Assembly: GCA_033816765.1 (NCBI GenBank)
Contig: CM066289.1
Location: 620,001 to 684,000 of the forward strand
Direction: 5' to 3'
Source of the DNA: Nothopassalora personata
Taxonomy: Eukaryota > Ascomycota > Dothideomycetes > Mycosphaerellales > Mycosphaerellaceae
Length of the DNA stretch: 64,000 nt
The stretch's first letter is position 1. Each line of letters opens with the position of its first letter. Shown here piece after piece: positions 52,955 to 64,000 of the stretch. The position numbers were made by a program, and so were the translations under genes. The notes under the pieces are model-generated. The model was not told the DNA's origin, ran no database searches, and saw only the letters and a program-made list of their open reading frames with translations.

Positions 52955-53314
52955 TGTTATGTCTCGTTCTAGGGCTAGTCTTAAAGGAGAGATAAGTTAA
53001 GTTACGTAGCGGTATTCTTTAGAGAGGCTAAAGTAAGCTAAGCGAAGATAAATGATTAGAATAAGAGTTATATTCCAAATAGTGAGATAGTAACATAAGT
53101 TAAACGCATTAGAACTATAAGGGTTTCTAGCGTTCCTAAATATAAAGGAGATTCGTAGATCTCGGTAATTAGTCTAATTAGTCTAAGTATAAGCAGTCTA
53201 ATCAGTCTAAGCATAAGCAGTCTAATCGCTCTAAGTCTAAGCGCTTAGGTAGGATAAGTTACGTGTTCGTCTTATCGTTATAATTCTAGGGTCCCTAGGA
53301 ATTATTCCGTAACA
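52955..53314 (-). repeat. 3' LTR of E7 (360 bp)
   Basis: Plus-strand TGTTATGTCTCGTTC to AATTATTCCGTAACA. R/U5 as in E5 and E6; the U3 has repeats of AGTCTAAGCATAAGCAGTCT type (53165-53235). Confidence 0.9.
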
Positions 53315-53387
53315 CTATCCCCTTGTTAGCCTAGCTTCGTCCCGAAGCTTCTTAAGCCGTTATCATTTCTTGTAGTAATAGTTAACT

Positions 53388-53927
53388 ATGTCTTCTTCCT
53401 CCTATAAACGCCGTTATCGACTTACTCTAGATACTAAAATTTCCGGTATCGAAATAGCTCTATACACGAATTGTTAGAAGTCTCGATCCTCGGGCGTAGT
53501 AGTAAAGTGTATCGTAGGTTCTCGGTCTAGGAAGTGTTCGGCCTACATTCGAAAAGGCTATAAGGATTGCGATATACGTCTTTCTCGTCCGGAGTAGGAA
53601 CGTCTTCGCGATTCGCGCGATAAGCTTAAGCTAGAGCTTAAGAGGATTAAAGAGGAGGAGGTGCGGCTAAAGATACGTAAGATCTGTCTTCGGAAATAGC
53701 TACGATTAGCTAAGCGTCGTACCGACGATACCGTCGCTAAGGAGTTAGAGGAGCTCGAGGAGGAAGAGGCGCGCGAGGAGCTAGCGTCTCTTAAGCGGGC
53801 GTCGGGGGTAGAGGTGTCGCCTTCGCTAGTCTCCTTCTCGGATATCCTAGAGATGCCCGTAAATAACTAGGCGGCGCTTTCTAGAGCGGAGCCTTAGGAC
53901 GAGTCCCTAGGGGTAGAGACTTATTAG
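53388..53927 (+). pseudogene. antisense Zn-cluster/coiled-coil accessory gene of E7
   Basis: 180 codons from ATGTCTTCTTCC (53388) to TAG 53925-53927, with only a few internal TAG. Cys/Tyr array Y26-x2-C29-x11-C41-x8-C50-x2-Y53-x7-C61, close to E1. Then a long charged helix: ERLRDSRDKLKLELKRIKEE, KRRTDDTVAKELEELEEEEA; strongly coiled-coil-like. It has the least frame damage among the fossils, so its CpG-rich codons may have few RIP targets. Confidence 0.7.
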
Positions 53928-53966
53928 GGTACTTATTTATAAGTTGTGTCCCTATTCTCATTAATC

Positions 53967-54040
53967 GGCTAGGTAGCTCAGTAGTAGAGCGTAAGCTGTC
54001 TACACTCTTAAGGTCGTAGGTTCGATTCCTACTCTAGCTG
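53967..54040 (+). ncRNA. tRNA-like sequence inside E7, with a downstream T run
   Basis: 74 nt, best preserved of three. Acceptor GGCTAGG/TCTAGCT (with G-T pairs), A box TAGCTCAGTAGTAGAGCG, T arm GTAGG-TTCGATT-CCTAC with perfect B box. Non-standard anticodon arm. A run of seven T at 54086-54092 could terminate Pol III. It is read opposite to pol, from just beyond the pol end. Confidence 0.65.
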
Positions 54041-54109
54041 CTTCCGGCCGACTAGTCGCTAATCGGTAACTTAGTCGGCTAGTCGTTTTTTTGTTTTATA
54101 GTATTCCTA

Positions 54110-57100
54110 GATTTTTTGCTAACAGTTTCGTAGGTTCTAGTTCCTAGGTATTTTCTAATTCGTCGTATTCTTTCTATTTAACAAGGTATCGCTAACCTTT
54201 CTTATCTAGGATTCTTTCGACTTCGAATTCGTTTTCTGCTTCCGGCTTGAAATAGAAGCTCTCCTAGCAAGGTGTTTCGGCGTCTACTAGTTCTAGCTTA
54301 GAGATATAGAAGACTAGGTAGATTTTAGCGTTAGGTAGTAGTCGTAGTCGATAGTTAACTAGTCCTACGACTTTGTCGATTAAAAATGGTCCGACCTTAA
54401 CGTAATCTAGTTTCTTAGTCTATCTTCTTATTCTTAAGTTTTTTATAAGGAGATAGACCTTATCCCTCTCTTTTAGTAGAGGTGCCATTTTTCTCGTATC
54501 CTACCGTTATCGAGACAGTTTTTGTTATGTATCTTCGATCGCCTTACGTGTTTCTTTATGCACTTCCTTAAGAGTATCCGTCGTTACGATTGCTCTTTCG
54601 GCTTATAGGTAAGATCTAGGTATTCTAAATAGGTTAGGGTCTTTACTAAAGTTCGTATAGAATAGCGTCGTTAAAGTTGTCTCTAATTTATAATTGTTTA
54701 GTGCAATCTACGCTATTAGTAGTAATGAAACCTAGTTATCTTGTGCATAATTGATATAGTGTCGTAGGTATTGTTCTAGCGTTTAATTTATCCTTTCGGT
54801 TTATCCGTCTATCTCCGGATGATATGCTATTAACAGCTTATGTTTAATTCCGATCGTTCCTATAAGTGTCTTCTAGTAATTTGATGTGAATAGCTTGTCT
54901 CTATCCGTTATAAACGCTTAGGGAAATCCGTAGTATTAGATAAGTCTATCTAGTACGAGGTATCCGAGCTACTCTACATTATATGTCTCTAATGTAGGAA
55001 TAAAGTGTGCGTATTTCGTAAGTCTATTAACCATAACTAGTATTATGTCGTATAGTTATTTCGTAACTTAGTCTTTTAACGGTAAGAGTTTCGTAATAAA
55101 GTCTATTATAACTTTGTCCTATGGTTTTACTAGTAGTGTCCTAAACTGTAGGTAACCGTATTTCGCATGTCTCGTAGCCTTATTTCGTTAATAGTGCACG
55201 TATTGCTTAATGTAGCGTAGCACCTTTTACCTTATCTATAGGAATAAGAAGCTACGCTATATTAGGTCTATTGTTTTCGAAGTTCCGGGGTGCCTATATG
55301 TTAGTCCGTCGTAATGTTATCGTATGCATTCTTCTTCTCGATCCTTAGGTACTTAGTATTTTTCTTGCGATATAGGGAATTATTCGTCTTTATCGCCTAG
55401 TATCCGTACGATGTTATTAAATTCTCTCGTGTTTATACTAAGACTTCCGTCGGGGTTTATCTTTAATATTTTATGTTGCACTGGTTCTTTTCCTTCTATG
55501 TAGTCGCTTCTTTGGCTTAGCGCGTCGGCGCGGCTATTCTCTCGTCCTAGAGTATATTTAATTTCGAACTTATATTGCCCTAGTAGCTCCGACTAGCGGG
55601 CTTACCTTCGGGTAAGTTCTTTTATCGTCGTAAAGTACGTAAGATTCTTATAGTTAGAAAGAATCGTTAACTTCGGTAGGCCCTCGATATATACTCTCTA
55701 ATGTTATATAGCAGTAACAATAGCTAGAAGCTCTTTATTATAGATGTTGTAGTTCTGTTCCGCTATAGTCATTTTTCGGGAGTAATAGGCTACTAGGTGT
55801 CTCTACCCGTCGTGTGTCTATGTTAGATACGCGCCTATTACTATATTAGACGCATCGGTCTCGATATAGACTTCCTTACTACTATCGAATAGTCGAAGCG
55901 TAGGGGCTAAAGCGCATTATTCCTTAAGTTTCTTAAATGCTTTAATCTGTTTCTTTCCCTATTTCTAAGTAACGTCTTTCCTCGTAAGCATCGTTATTAG
56001 TACTACTGTCTTTACGTAGTCCTTAATGAATTTCCGGTTATAGTTCGCTAGTCTAAGGAATAATTGTACGTCCTTAACTGTTTTTAGTTCTAGCTATTCT
56101 CTAATTGACTATGTCTTCGTAGGGTCGATCGTTATCCCTATAGTACTAATAATAAAGCCTAAGAATTTAACTTCTTTCTTATGGAATTCGCATTTCTCGG
56201 GTGCCGTCTTGAATCCTAATTGCGTAAGTCGTTCAAAGACGTCCTAGACTTGTCTTATATACTCCTATAGGGATCCTTTCGTATAGACTAGTATGTCGTC
56301 CATATAGGCGATAACGTATACGTCGAGTAGGTCTCTAAGTGTTTCGTTAATAAGGTCCTAGTAGGATGCGGGTACGTTAGTTAATCCTATTAGCATAACT
56401 AAGAATTCGTAAAGTCCGTATCTTATTCTAAAAGCGGTTTTCCATTCTTCTCCTTCCGCTATTTGTATAGCGTAGAAGGCATCTCGTAGGTCAATCTTCG
56501 TATACTAGTCTAATCTAGTTAATCTATCTTATGCTTCTTCGATGTTAGGTAGCGGGTATCGGTTCTTAATCGTAATCTCGTTTAACTTCCTATAATCTTA
56601 TACGAGTCGTAACTTCCCGTTTGCTTTTAGAACGAACATATATAGAGTTCCTACACTTAAGGTAGATCTTCTTATCTATCCTTTAGCTAGCTTCTCCTTT
56701 AGCTATTCTCGTAGGGTCTATAGCTCTTTCTTAGACATTTAATATAGGGGTCCCTATAGAGGCTCTTTCCCTAGCTAAATGTTAATCTTATAATCCTATA
56801 GGCGGTACTTAGGTAAGGCGGTTTTGCCTCTCTCCTCTTTAAAGAGTCGCGATCACTTGCGATACTCCTTAGGAATACTCAACTCTAAGATGTTAGTATT
56901 CTTCGATAGTGCGTTACTTCTATTACTTCTAGTGACTTCGTAACCCGGCGGCCCTACGCTAGTGTCTATCCCGGTCGAAGGTAGTTCTTAATTCCTTCTA
57001 TTCGGCGTAAGCTATATCTTATTTAGCTGTTTCCTTACCTTATCTACTAGTGAACGCTACTACTACGTAGGCTAAATATCGATAACGCAATCGCATTCCC

Positions 57101-57491
57101 TAAATGTAAGTACTCCTCTTCTCTAGTCGATTACTAGATTATGCTTTCTTAACTAAGGCATACCTAATACTATGTTATAACTAGCTATATTAGTAACATC
57201 TAAGGTAATATTCTCGTAGTGCTATTAGATAGCTAGTGGCAATGGTATCGTCTCCCATTCTACGCTAGGTAACGATAATCCGTTTACCGCGATCAATTCG
57301 TAACCCTATTTCTTCTTTAGGGTAGCTAACCCGTTTCTTCTTATAAAAGACTCGGAGATAAAATTCCCCGCTGCTCCTAAGTCGATTATAATACTAGTCT
57401 TATGTCCGTTAACGATTGCTTATGTCTAGAAAACTGTGTTTAATGTCGATGCGTAAGCCTAAGTATTGCATAACTCCCTCCGGTCGCTTAT
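54110..57491 (-). pseudogene. pol: pol of E7 (RIP-inactivated)
   Basis: Co-linear with pol of E5 and E6: chromodomain 54140-54230, integrase 54530-55250, RNase H 55500-55920, RT 56090-56640, protease 57340-57410; start codon ATA at 57491 overlapping the gag stop. Dense TAG stops. Confidence 0.8.
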
Positions 57492-59488
57492 TCCTAGGGA
57501 GCTGATCCTTTTCCCGAATAGTATGTAGTTCGCTATGCTTCGTGCCTAGAGGCTTCGGCTAGAACCTGTAGCCCGTTGCCCTATGTCTATACTTGTAGTC
57601 TATTGCGTTCCTAGATCTTCTACGATTCTAAGTAGAGAGCCCGTATATACTGTACTGCTATTCGTAGTTCGTTTAAGACGAAAGTTCCTACCGGTATTAG
57701 GTATCCGGTATCCGTTATTCGGCTTCCTATAGGTAGTCGTTCGATAATCGCTTTAGCTAAGTTCTTAGTATTATTTATAGTTAGGTAGCCCTATACTATA
57801 CCCCTTATTGTGTCGAGTGTCTTGTCGAATTCGTTAGGGTTTAGGTATCGTTTCCCTAAGAACTTTAGTAGGAATTCTTCGTGCCTTCGTTAGAGGTAGA
57901 TAATTAACTTATAGAGTTTTCTTAGCGTATCTACCGTAAATGTATATACTTCGTTTTCGTCGTTAGTGTCGCTCTCTTCTTCTTCGGATAAGTCCTCGCT
58001 TAACTCCTCCGGTACGTAATCTTCTTCGATAGTATCTAGTTCGTTTGTTTATTATTCTAGTACTAGTAACTAGCGTCCGTTCTACTCTAGATCCTAGTTT
58101 TCTTTATTATCGTTATCGAAGTAAGATTCGTCTATGTCTACTTCTTAGAGCTTATTTTGTCCGTACTAAGCTCCTAGGGTTCCTACTAGCTATCGTAGCT
58201 AGTACCCTACGCCTAACTTAGCGTCGTAGTAGGTTTAACACGAGTCCTAGTAATAGAATCGCTAATAAAGGCTTCCGTAACCGTGTCGAGATTCTTTCTT
58301 AACTTCGTAGTTAACTCCTCGTACTATTATACTAAACAGTCTAATAGTCTTTAGCTGTTAGTTATTCGGTAGTAGTGTATGTTACTAAACATAGTATCCT
58401 CCTCGTCCTTATAAGGGGTCTAGGAGAGGCGTCGTAACCCGGTTACTATCCTTCTCCTCTACTCTCTAGGTATAGTTAAATTGTTGGGGTCTAACACTAC
58501 TCCTAGATTTGCCTACCTTCGGTTGTATTATATTAAACTGCTCGCGGCGTACTATATTTTTACCGCGGCAATCCCGTGCTATGTAACCTTCCTTACTATA
58601 GGCATAACATGTGAGTTTTCCTTTTCCTTTAAAGGGCTTTCCGTAGCCCCTACTCTTATCGATCCTCCGTCCTCGTTAGGTAACGTCTAGTTCTATTAGC
58701 TATAGTCTATAGTAGGGCTGGCTTTATCGTAAGAATTCTCCCTTCGTAACGTATCCTCCTAAGGGTCTACGATCCGGAGCGTATCCTACTATACCTCCTA
58801 CTTTAGAGTCGTATTTCTTTTCCTAGTGTCGTTCCTAGAGCTGGTTATCGATGTTAATCGACGCTTTTATTAGCTCTTCGAGGTTAGTAATCCGTCCCCC
58901 GTGTCTTATTAACTCGTCCTTAACGGAGTTCTTAAGTCTACGTCGGAACATAGTTATTAACGCCGTCTAGTCCTATCTAGTGATTTGTCCGTATTCTTCG
59001 AATTTAGCGGCATACTCTAAAGTAGACGTCTTCTACTTTAGGTGTTAAATGATTCGTATAGCCTATTAGACTTCGTTCGAGGTTCTAAAGATTAACTTCA
59101 TCTTATCTTTAAAGAGGGTATAGCTCCTAAACATTCCGGTAGGGTCTAATCGTCCTATACCTTTAAGGTATTCCTTAAGGTAAGGTTTAATCTAGTTCTA
59201 CGTACTTCCGCGAAGGTACGTAATAGCGAAGATAGTTCTTTTATCGGCATCGACTAGGTTAAACATAAGGTACATATCTATCTAGTTAATCTAGTCGTTA
59301 AACTTAGCCCTGTCTCTATAGAAGAGGTCTAGCTTAGTAGCCTTAACGTCGTTCTTCCTTAGAGTAGGCTCGTCATCGTTATTAGACTTATCGTCCTTCG
59401 TAGTAGTCTATTGTAGTAGCGCACGGCGGATGCTTCCTACTTCGCTAGGGGCGGGTGTTCCCCTACTAGCTACTTAAGTAGCGCTTAT
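57488..59488 (-). pseudogene. gag: gag of E7 (RIP-inactivated)
   Basis: Co-linear with gag of E5/E6: start at 59488 (ATA for ATG), capsid-like region 58850-59330, zinc knuckle near 58560-58620 (Cys codons partly TAT/TAC), acidic tail 57950-58030. The part after the knuckle (57640-58400) is the most diverged from E6. Confidence 0.78.
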
Positions 59489-59505
59489 CCTAAGGGCGTT
59501 TAAAG

Positions 59506-59865
59506 TGTTATATCTCGTTCTAGGGCTAGTCTTAAAGGAGAGATAAGTTAAGTCACGTAGCGGTATTCTTTAGAGAGGCTAAAGTAAGCTAAGCGAAGAT
59601 GAATAATTGGAATAAGAGTTATATTCCAATTAGTGAGATAGTAACATAAGTTAAACGTATTAGAACTATAAGGGTTTCTAGCGTTCCTAAATACAAAGGA
59701 GATTCGTAGATCTCGGTAATTAGTCTAATTAGTCTAAGCATAAGCAGTCTAATTAGTCTAAGCATGAGCAGTCTAATTGCTCTAAGTCTAAGCGCTTAGG
59801 TAGGATGAGTCACGTGTTCGTCTTATTGTTATAATTCTAGGGTCCCTAGGAATTATTCCGTAATA
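59506..59865 (-). repeat. 5' LTR of E7 (360 bp)
   Basis: Matches 52955-53314; terminal CA has become TA. Inner flank GGCGTTTAAAG (59495-59505) is the primer-binding region. Confidence 0.9.
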
Positions 59866-59870
59866 GCTAA

Positions 59871-61175
59871 TCTAATCCGTGTACGATTCACCGGTGTACG
59901 GCTACCCTAGCCGGGACTCTATAGCATCGATACTAAGTCGTAACTTCTACTAGCCCCTATAGTCTAAGCACGTAAGGCAGTTCTTAAGGAACTATAACTA
60001 CTACGGTAGGAATAAGGTATAGAGAGAATAAAAACACGGCCTCCTACAACCCTTACCGGTCCCCGACCGATTCTTCTAGGAGATCTCGATAGATTTTATA
60101 ACGGATATACCCGAGTCGTAAGGGAACACTTACCTCTAGGTAATTAAGGATCGACTAAATAAGACCGTCGTTTTAGAAGCGATGCCTACTATAAAAGCCA
60201 AGGACTGCGCTAAAGGGTTCTTAGACTACTAGGTAAGATACTATAGCCTCCCTTAAGCTATTACGAGTAACCGGGGTACTAACTGGACGAGTATCTTCTA
60301 GAGGACCTTCTATCGTTTAACCGGTGTAAAATAGAGGCTTAGCTCCGCCTACTACCTATAAACCGACGGAGGCCCGGAACGGTTAAACTAGGAAGTCTAG
60401 GCTTACCTTCGTAACTATATTAACTATAAGTAGTCCGACTAGAAACGCTAGCTCCCTACGGCGTAACTTGCTCTAAACGCGCGGTATTACGCTAGGCTAG
60501 GAATAAGCCCCTTCTTTACGGTATACGGATACGAGGCACTATTACCCGTTTAGTTACAACCGGATCTAGAGACCTCTTAGTTAGACGCCGCGCAACGGGT
60601 AACGCTATTCGTAGAAAGGATACAAAAGATTACGGACCTATATTAGGCGAGTATAGCGGAAGCCGCCTAAAAATAGGAGGACTACGCTAACCGGGATAGG
60701 AAGCCCGTACTAATCTATCGTGTAGGCGATAAAGTTTAGCTAGATCTACGCAACTATGTTACTATACGACTAAAGAAGAGCCTCGACTATAGATACGCGA
60801 AGTATACGGTAGTAGAAGTGATCTTACCGTTATCTATACGCTTGTCTAGGATCCCTAACGGGATATACCCGGTCTTCTATCCTAACTTACTACGACCTAT
60901 AAGCTAAGACCCCTTACCTAGATAGGAGATCGATAATAAACAGCCGGACCCTATTATAATTTAGTCTTACGAAGAGTAGTAGGTAGAAGAGATTCTTTAC
61001 GCTAGAACTAAGGTTAGAGGTAGAGGCCGAGTACGCGAAGTCCTAGTAAAATAGACCGGATACTATAAGCCTATATAGGAACTATTAGGGTACCTCGCGG
61101 ACACAGCGGCCGCGGATAACTTCGAGAGGAAATATAGTAACCTAATAACGTATAACGGACCGAAGGAGGCATAGG
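59871..61175 (+). pseudogene. pol: pol of EC, second part: integrase and chromodomain-like end (RIP-inactivated)
   Basis: Continues EC pol after GCTAA. Integrase zinc-binding region SPVYGYPSRDSIASILSRNFY; core SIDFITDIPES (first catalytic D), AITSNRGTNWTS (second D replaced by N) and TDGGPERLN (third, E). Around 60960-61100: SYEEQQVEEILYARTKVRGR...VLVKQTGYYKPIQEPLGYL, a degraded chromodomain. The frame fades after about 61175. Confidence 0.78.
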
Positions 61176-62625
61176 ATACGAATAGAAGGGGAAAAGGCGA
61201 AAAGGTAAGGATTACTAGGGATTTAGCGTAGACATAGGCGTTTAGGAAAAGACAGGCGTTCTTTTTAGTTAGGGAGTCTTTTTAGGAGATAGAGAGAAGT
61301 GAGAAGGCATAGGTAAGTTTAAGAGCGTTTTATTTTAGCGGCGTCCGCCGTAAAAGTAGCGGAGCCCGATCCCTTTCGAGATAGCTACATACTATAATAG
61401 CCCGGTCGCGGCCCGCGCGAAAGACGAGGGTACCCGAAGGCTAGTTAGTAGAGGCCGAGGCCTAACGTACGCGGCGCTAGCCTAGCTAGAGGTCGCGTAG
61501 GGCGCCCCCGGGACTAAGAGGTCGGTTAGCGATAGTTTTATAACGGGGCCCGTAGTATATACGTCTACCTAAAGGTAAGCTAAGCATTAGCTATAGTGCC
61601 TATAACCTTAGCGGCGACCGTACTAAAAGAATCGGTAAGCGTATATAAAGAGGCGGGGGCCGTAGAAACTTACCGGGAGAGTATACTAGTATGCTAGAGA
61701 GGCTTTAAAGCCTTCTAGGCTTTAAGGACGGCGCGGAGCTTAGTACGAGCGTCGTCGCTAAAAGACCGTAAGCCGGTAGAAAAGTCGCGGAGGACGCTAG
61801 GGAGGATACTTACGCGCGGTTCTAGTTAGTAGCGCGGGTCCACTTAGTATAGGCGGCGTAGGCGAGCTCCGGCCTAAAACGCGTAGTTAGCGATAATTTT
61901 CCTTCGGGGTCCGCGCGGTACATACATGTCCTCGCAATGCTTACGATTAGTATTATAGGCCTAGTAGGCGCGCGCGGTTACGCCCTAACGATAATTAGCG
62001 GACCCCGATAAGAATAGGACGAGGACCGGTACTTATATACTAGGAGACGTAGTCTACGCTAGTAGAGGCGTAGGGGACGTAGTAGATGCGGCATTAGGCC
62101 ATTTTATGCTAGGCTCCGGTTAGAATGTTTCGGTCTCCGTAGGAATTTATTCGGACTTACTTAATAGTATTAATAGGAGATATAGTAGTAGTAGTTTCTA
62201 TTTACGGCATGCTATTAGTATCTATCGGAACCCGTAGGGAAAATGTCGTCTCCCTAAGCGGTAGGTATAAGATGCGCGATATACCCCTAAGGCTAGAGAC
62301 GCTTAGCTAGGGGGAGGGGGAGGGGCGACTTACGCGTGCGGTAGGTAATTAGAAAAAGAAAGAAAAGAAAAAAGAGAACGAGAACCTAAAGATATGTTCT
62401 AGGCTCCTATTATTTATATATAACAATAGCTATTGTCACTTAGTAGACAATAGTAAACCTTATACTTACCTAGGTAACAATACTTCGTCTCGGCGTCGGC
62501 GGGGCTAGACAATAAGGAAGAGAAGCTCGGGCACTTCCTATTACGAGCCTAATAAAAACACCTAGGACAATAGGCTCTAGGGCGGAGCTATAACTAGGGG
62601 CGGCGGAGGAGGAAGGGGGGGGTAG
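61176..62625 (+). other. long GC-rich 3' region of EC without clear coding potential
   Basis: About 1.45 kb between chromodomain and 3' LTR. It contains two diverged copies of a segment around AGCGATAGTTTTATAACGGGG (61530) and AGCGATAATTTTCCTTCGGGG (61891), a purine-rich block (62330-62380) and a final purine tract AGGAGGAAGGGGGGGGTAG before the LTR. I found no Zn-cluster gene or tRNA-like sequence here. Confidence 0.6.
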
Positions 62626-62787
62626 TGTAAGGGGCGGGCCCCTATCTCTTAGTATAGGCTACGCCTATGCGTTCGGATTGCTTTCCGACACCTTTTCTTC
62701 GGACAGCGTATAACTTTCCCTTTCTTCTATATCGAACTTATTACAAACTTCATAGAACTTTAGTATATACGTCGTTTACCCGTAACA
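62626..62787 (+). repeat. 3' LTR of EC (162 bp)
   Basis: TGTAAGGGGCGGGCCCC to TTTACCCGTAACA. Less mutated than the 5' LTR (TG start retained). Confidence 0.9.
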
Positions 62788-62792
62788 CTTAT

Positions 62793-63354
62793 TATTAACT
62801 AGGGAGGATCTAATAAATTGCTCTATAGTAGTCTTATAGTTATATACCTAAGCTTAAAAGTCTTTATAGTACTTTAATATATTAGGTCTTATAGTATCTA
62901 ACTTAATATACCTAACTACCTTTAGAGTATTATATAGATTAATTATAATAACTAGCTTATATATTGCCTTAATTAAATTATATAATTCCTTAGCTAACTT
63001 GTCTATATCTCTAAAGTTTAGCCTTAGAATAGAGTCTAATCTAGCTATAATAATGCTAAAAGATTGTATGTCCTCTTTCTTCTATCGCTTATAGGCAGCT
63101 TTGTATCCTATACTACTAGTAATGTCCTAAGGAGATTTATTCTAGGTAGTAGTCTTATTCTAGGTATTCTTAGTTGTATCTTAGGGTTGTTTAAAAGCTA
63201 CCCTGTTTAGAGTATGCTTTAGATTAACCTAGTCTAGGTTATAGATAATATATCTAACTAGATCCTTCTCTAGTAGTACGCTAATTAGTATAGATTTCTA
63301 TACCTAAAACTGTACGCCTTTTCTAAGCACCTAGTTATCCTTAGTAGACCTTAT
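62793..63354 (-). pseudogene. gag: copia element, segment 3: gag N-terminal part (RIP-inactivated)
   Basis: Minus-strand frame from about 63354 (ATA for ATG, then RSTKDN) through ILISVLLEKDLVRYII, SFSIIIARLDSILRLNF and VRYIKLDTIRPNILKYYKDF. Long helical character fits copia gag. The CTTAT duplication around EC joins it to 49092. Confidence 0.6.
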
Positions 63355-63709
63355 CACGATCTAAGCGTACACCGGCGCTGCAGCCTAATTAAACCTAAGG
63401 TAGCAGCGGCTAAGAATTAGGTAACATTAATTAGTTACCTACAGCCTTTCTATAAGTAGCTCGTTCAATTCTAGCTTAGATACATGCAATCTACTACCTG
63501 CTTTTGAAACACCTTTATAAGCCCATTTCATAACTTCCAACCACTTGTAACGTAATAGTTATAAGCCCGATAGGCGCTTACTAACGTTCGCTACATAAAA
63601 CGAAGCCCTAGAGCAGATTTTGCATCGTTATTAAAAACCAGTAGGATCCATTATTATCCTATTAACAACCATTGTACAGTAGTGTAGTAACCCTAGTAGA
63701 CCTATAGGA
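63355..63709. other. less mutated stretch, probable LTR or leader between two copia-like gags
   Basis: It holds CpA and TpG more often than its surroundings. On the minus strand there is GGGCTTATAAAGGTG near 63505-63520, a TATAAA-type promoter about 150 bp before the minus-strand copia gag, so part is probably that element's 5' LTR. I cannot define ends because no second LTR is in the window. Confidence 0.35.
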
Positions 63710-64000
63710 ACTTTTATTAGGCCCATCAATACCGTTATAGCGACTACCGAGACACCCGGTAGTACCGGTACTTTACCGCACGCTACTATCGTTCTTAAGA
63801 GTTATAACTAATAGGACAAGTTTAACCGTTAGTTAGAGCTCTACGCTAAGTCTCTAAACATCTAGAAGTATGTAGATCCGAACGATACTACCGCCGAGCT
63901 AATAGAGCCGGTGTACTTAACGTTCGAGTAAATCCAATTAGTATACACTACTAAAGACGCTACGGCTAAAGATAAGGAGCTTATTAAGCTCCGCCAGTTA
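63710..64000 (+). pseudogene. gag: start of a plus-strand copia-like gag, continuing past the window
   Basis: Plus-strand frame: VIATTETPGSTGTLPHATIV, LKSYN..DKF (like the NYxxWxxF start of copia gag), LELYAKSLNI, KYVDPNDTTAELIEPVYLTF, TKDATAKDKELIKLRQL, with RIP-type TAG stops. It points away from the minus-strand copia gag 350 bp to the left. Confidence 0.5.

Larger units (their letters stand above)
52955..59865 (-). mobile_element. E7: full-length minus-strand Ty3-type chromodomain element, RIP-mutated
   Basis: 6911 bp, LTRs 360 bp each (52955-53314 and 59506-59865), perfect target duplication GCTAA (52950-52954 and 59866-59870) within integrase of EC. Same gene order as E6, including the tRNA-like sequence. 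More mutated than E6. The U3 matches the U3 of the E2 5' LTR. Confidence 0.92.
49093..62787 (+). mobile_element. EC: plus-strand Ty3-type chromodomain element with short LTRs, holding E7
   Basis: LTRs 49093-49254 and 62626-62787 (162 bp each), target duplication CTTAT (49088-49092 and 62788-62792) within the minus-strand copia. Without E7 (52955-59865) it is about 6.8 kb: gag, pol with chromodomain-like end, and about 1.4 kb of GC-rich non-coding 3' region. It carries no antisense gene that I can see. RIP-mutated, yet with high CpG. Confidence 0.88.

Overview
This window is a solid block of nested LTR retrotransposons from a filamentous ascomycete-type fungal genome. I see no host gene. Almost all of it carries the mark of repeat-induced point mutation (RIP): CpA and TpG are largely replaced by TpA, so Gln and Trp codons became TAG stops and Cys codons became Tyr, while CpG is retained. 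Two elements are un-mutated islands: a gag-only element at 21077-23449 and a complete autonomous Ty3-type chromodomain element at 25215-32089. RIP, chromodomain Ty3 integrases and a Zn2Cys6-type domain all point to Pezizomycotina; that is inference.

Layout from left to right: 1-1623, 3' end of a Ty3 element (E1). 1624-8180, fragment (copy A) of a giant Ty3 element. 8181-15086, minus-strand Ty3 element with mismatched LTRs (E2). 15087-18928, 5'-truncated plus-strand Ty3 element (E3). 18929-19624, first piece of an old minus-strand Ty1/copia element, continued at 47132-49092 and 62793-63354. 19625-47126, giant Ty3 element (EB, copy B) that landed in the copia (TSD ACTAG) and was itself hit by E4 (21077-23449), E5 (25215-32089, TSD TATGT) and E6 (38848-45917, TSD CGTAA). 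49093-62787, another Ty3 chromodomain element (EC, TSD CTTAT) that landed in the same copia and was hit by E7 (52955-59865, TSD GCTAA). 63355-64000, a less mutated stretch and the start of a plus-strand copia-like gag.

The most interesting signal is an extra gene carried on the opposite strand between the 3' end of pol and the 3' LTR. It is present in all seven small Ty3 elements (E1-E7), including the gag-only one that has lost pol. In the two unmutated copies it encodes about 167 residues: a basic start, six cysteines spaced C-x2-C-x6-C-x10-C-x2-C-x6-C (the fungal Zn2Cys6 binuclear cluster pattern) and a coiled-coil-like stretch. The fossil copies show related Cys/Tyr patterns, as expected of RIP-mutated Cys codons. 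Three elements (E1, E6, E7) also carry a tRNA-like sequence with Pol III A and B boxes between this gene and the pol end. The LTR leader and the site just inside the 5' LTR are complementary and covary between E4 and E5, which suggests Tf1-like self-priming of reverse transcription. The giant element carries an unrecognised coding region of several kilobases downstream of integrase, and a perfect 26-bp palindrome at each end of the RT-integrase region in both copies.
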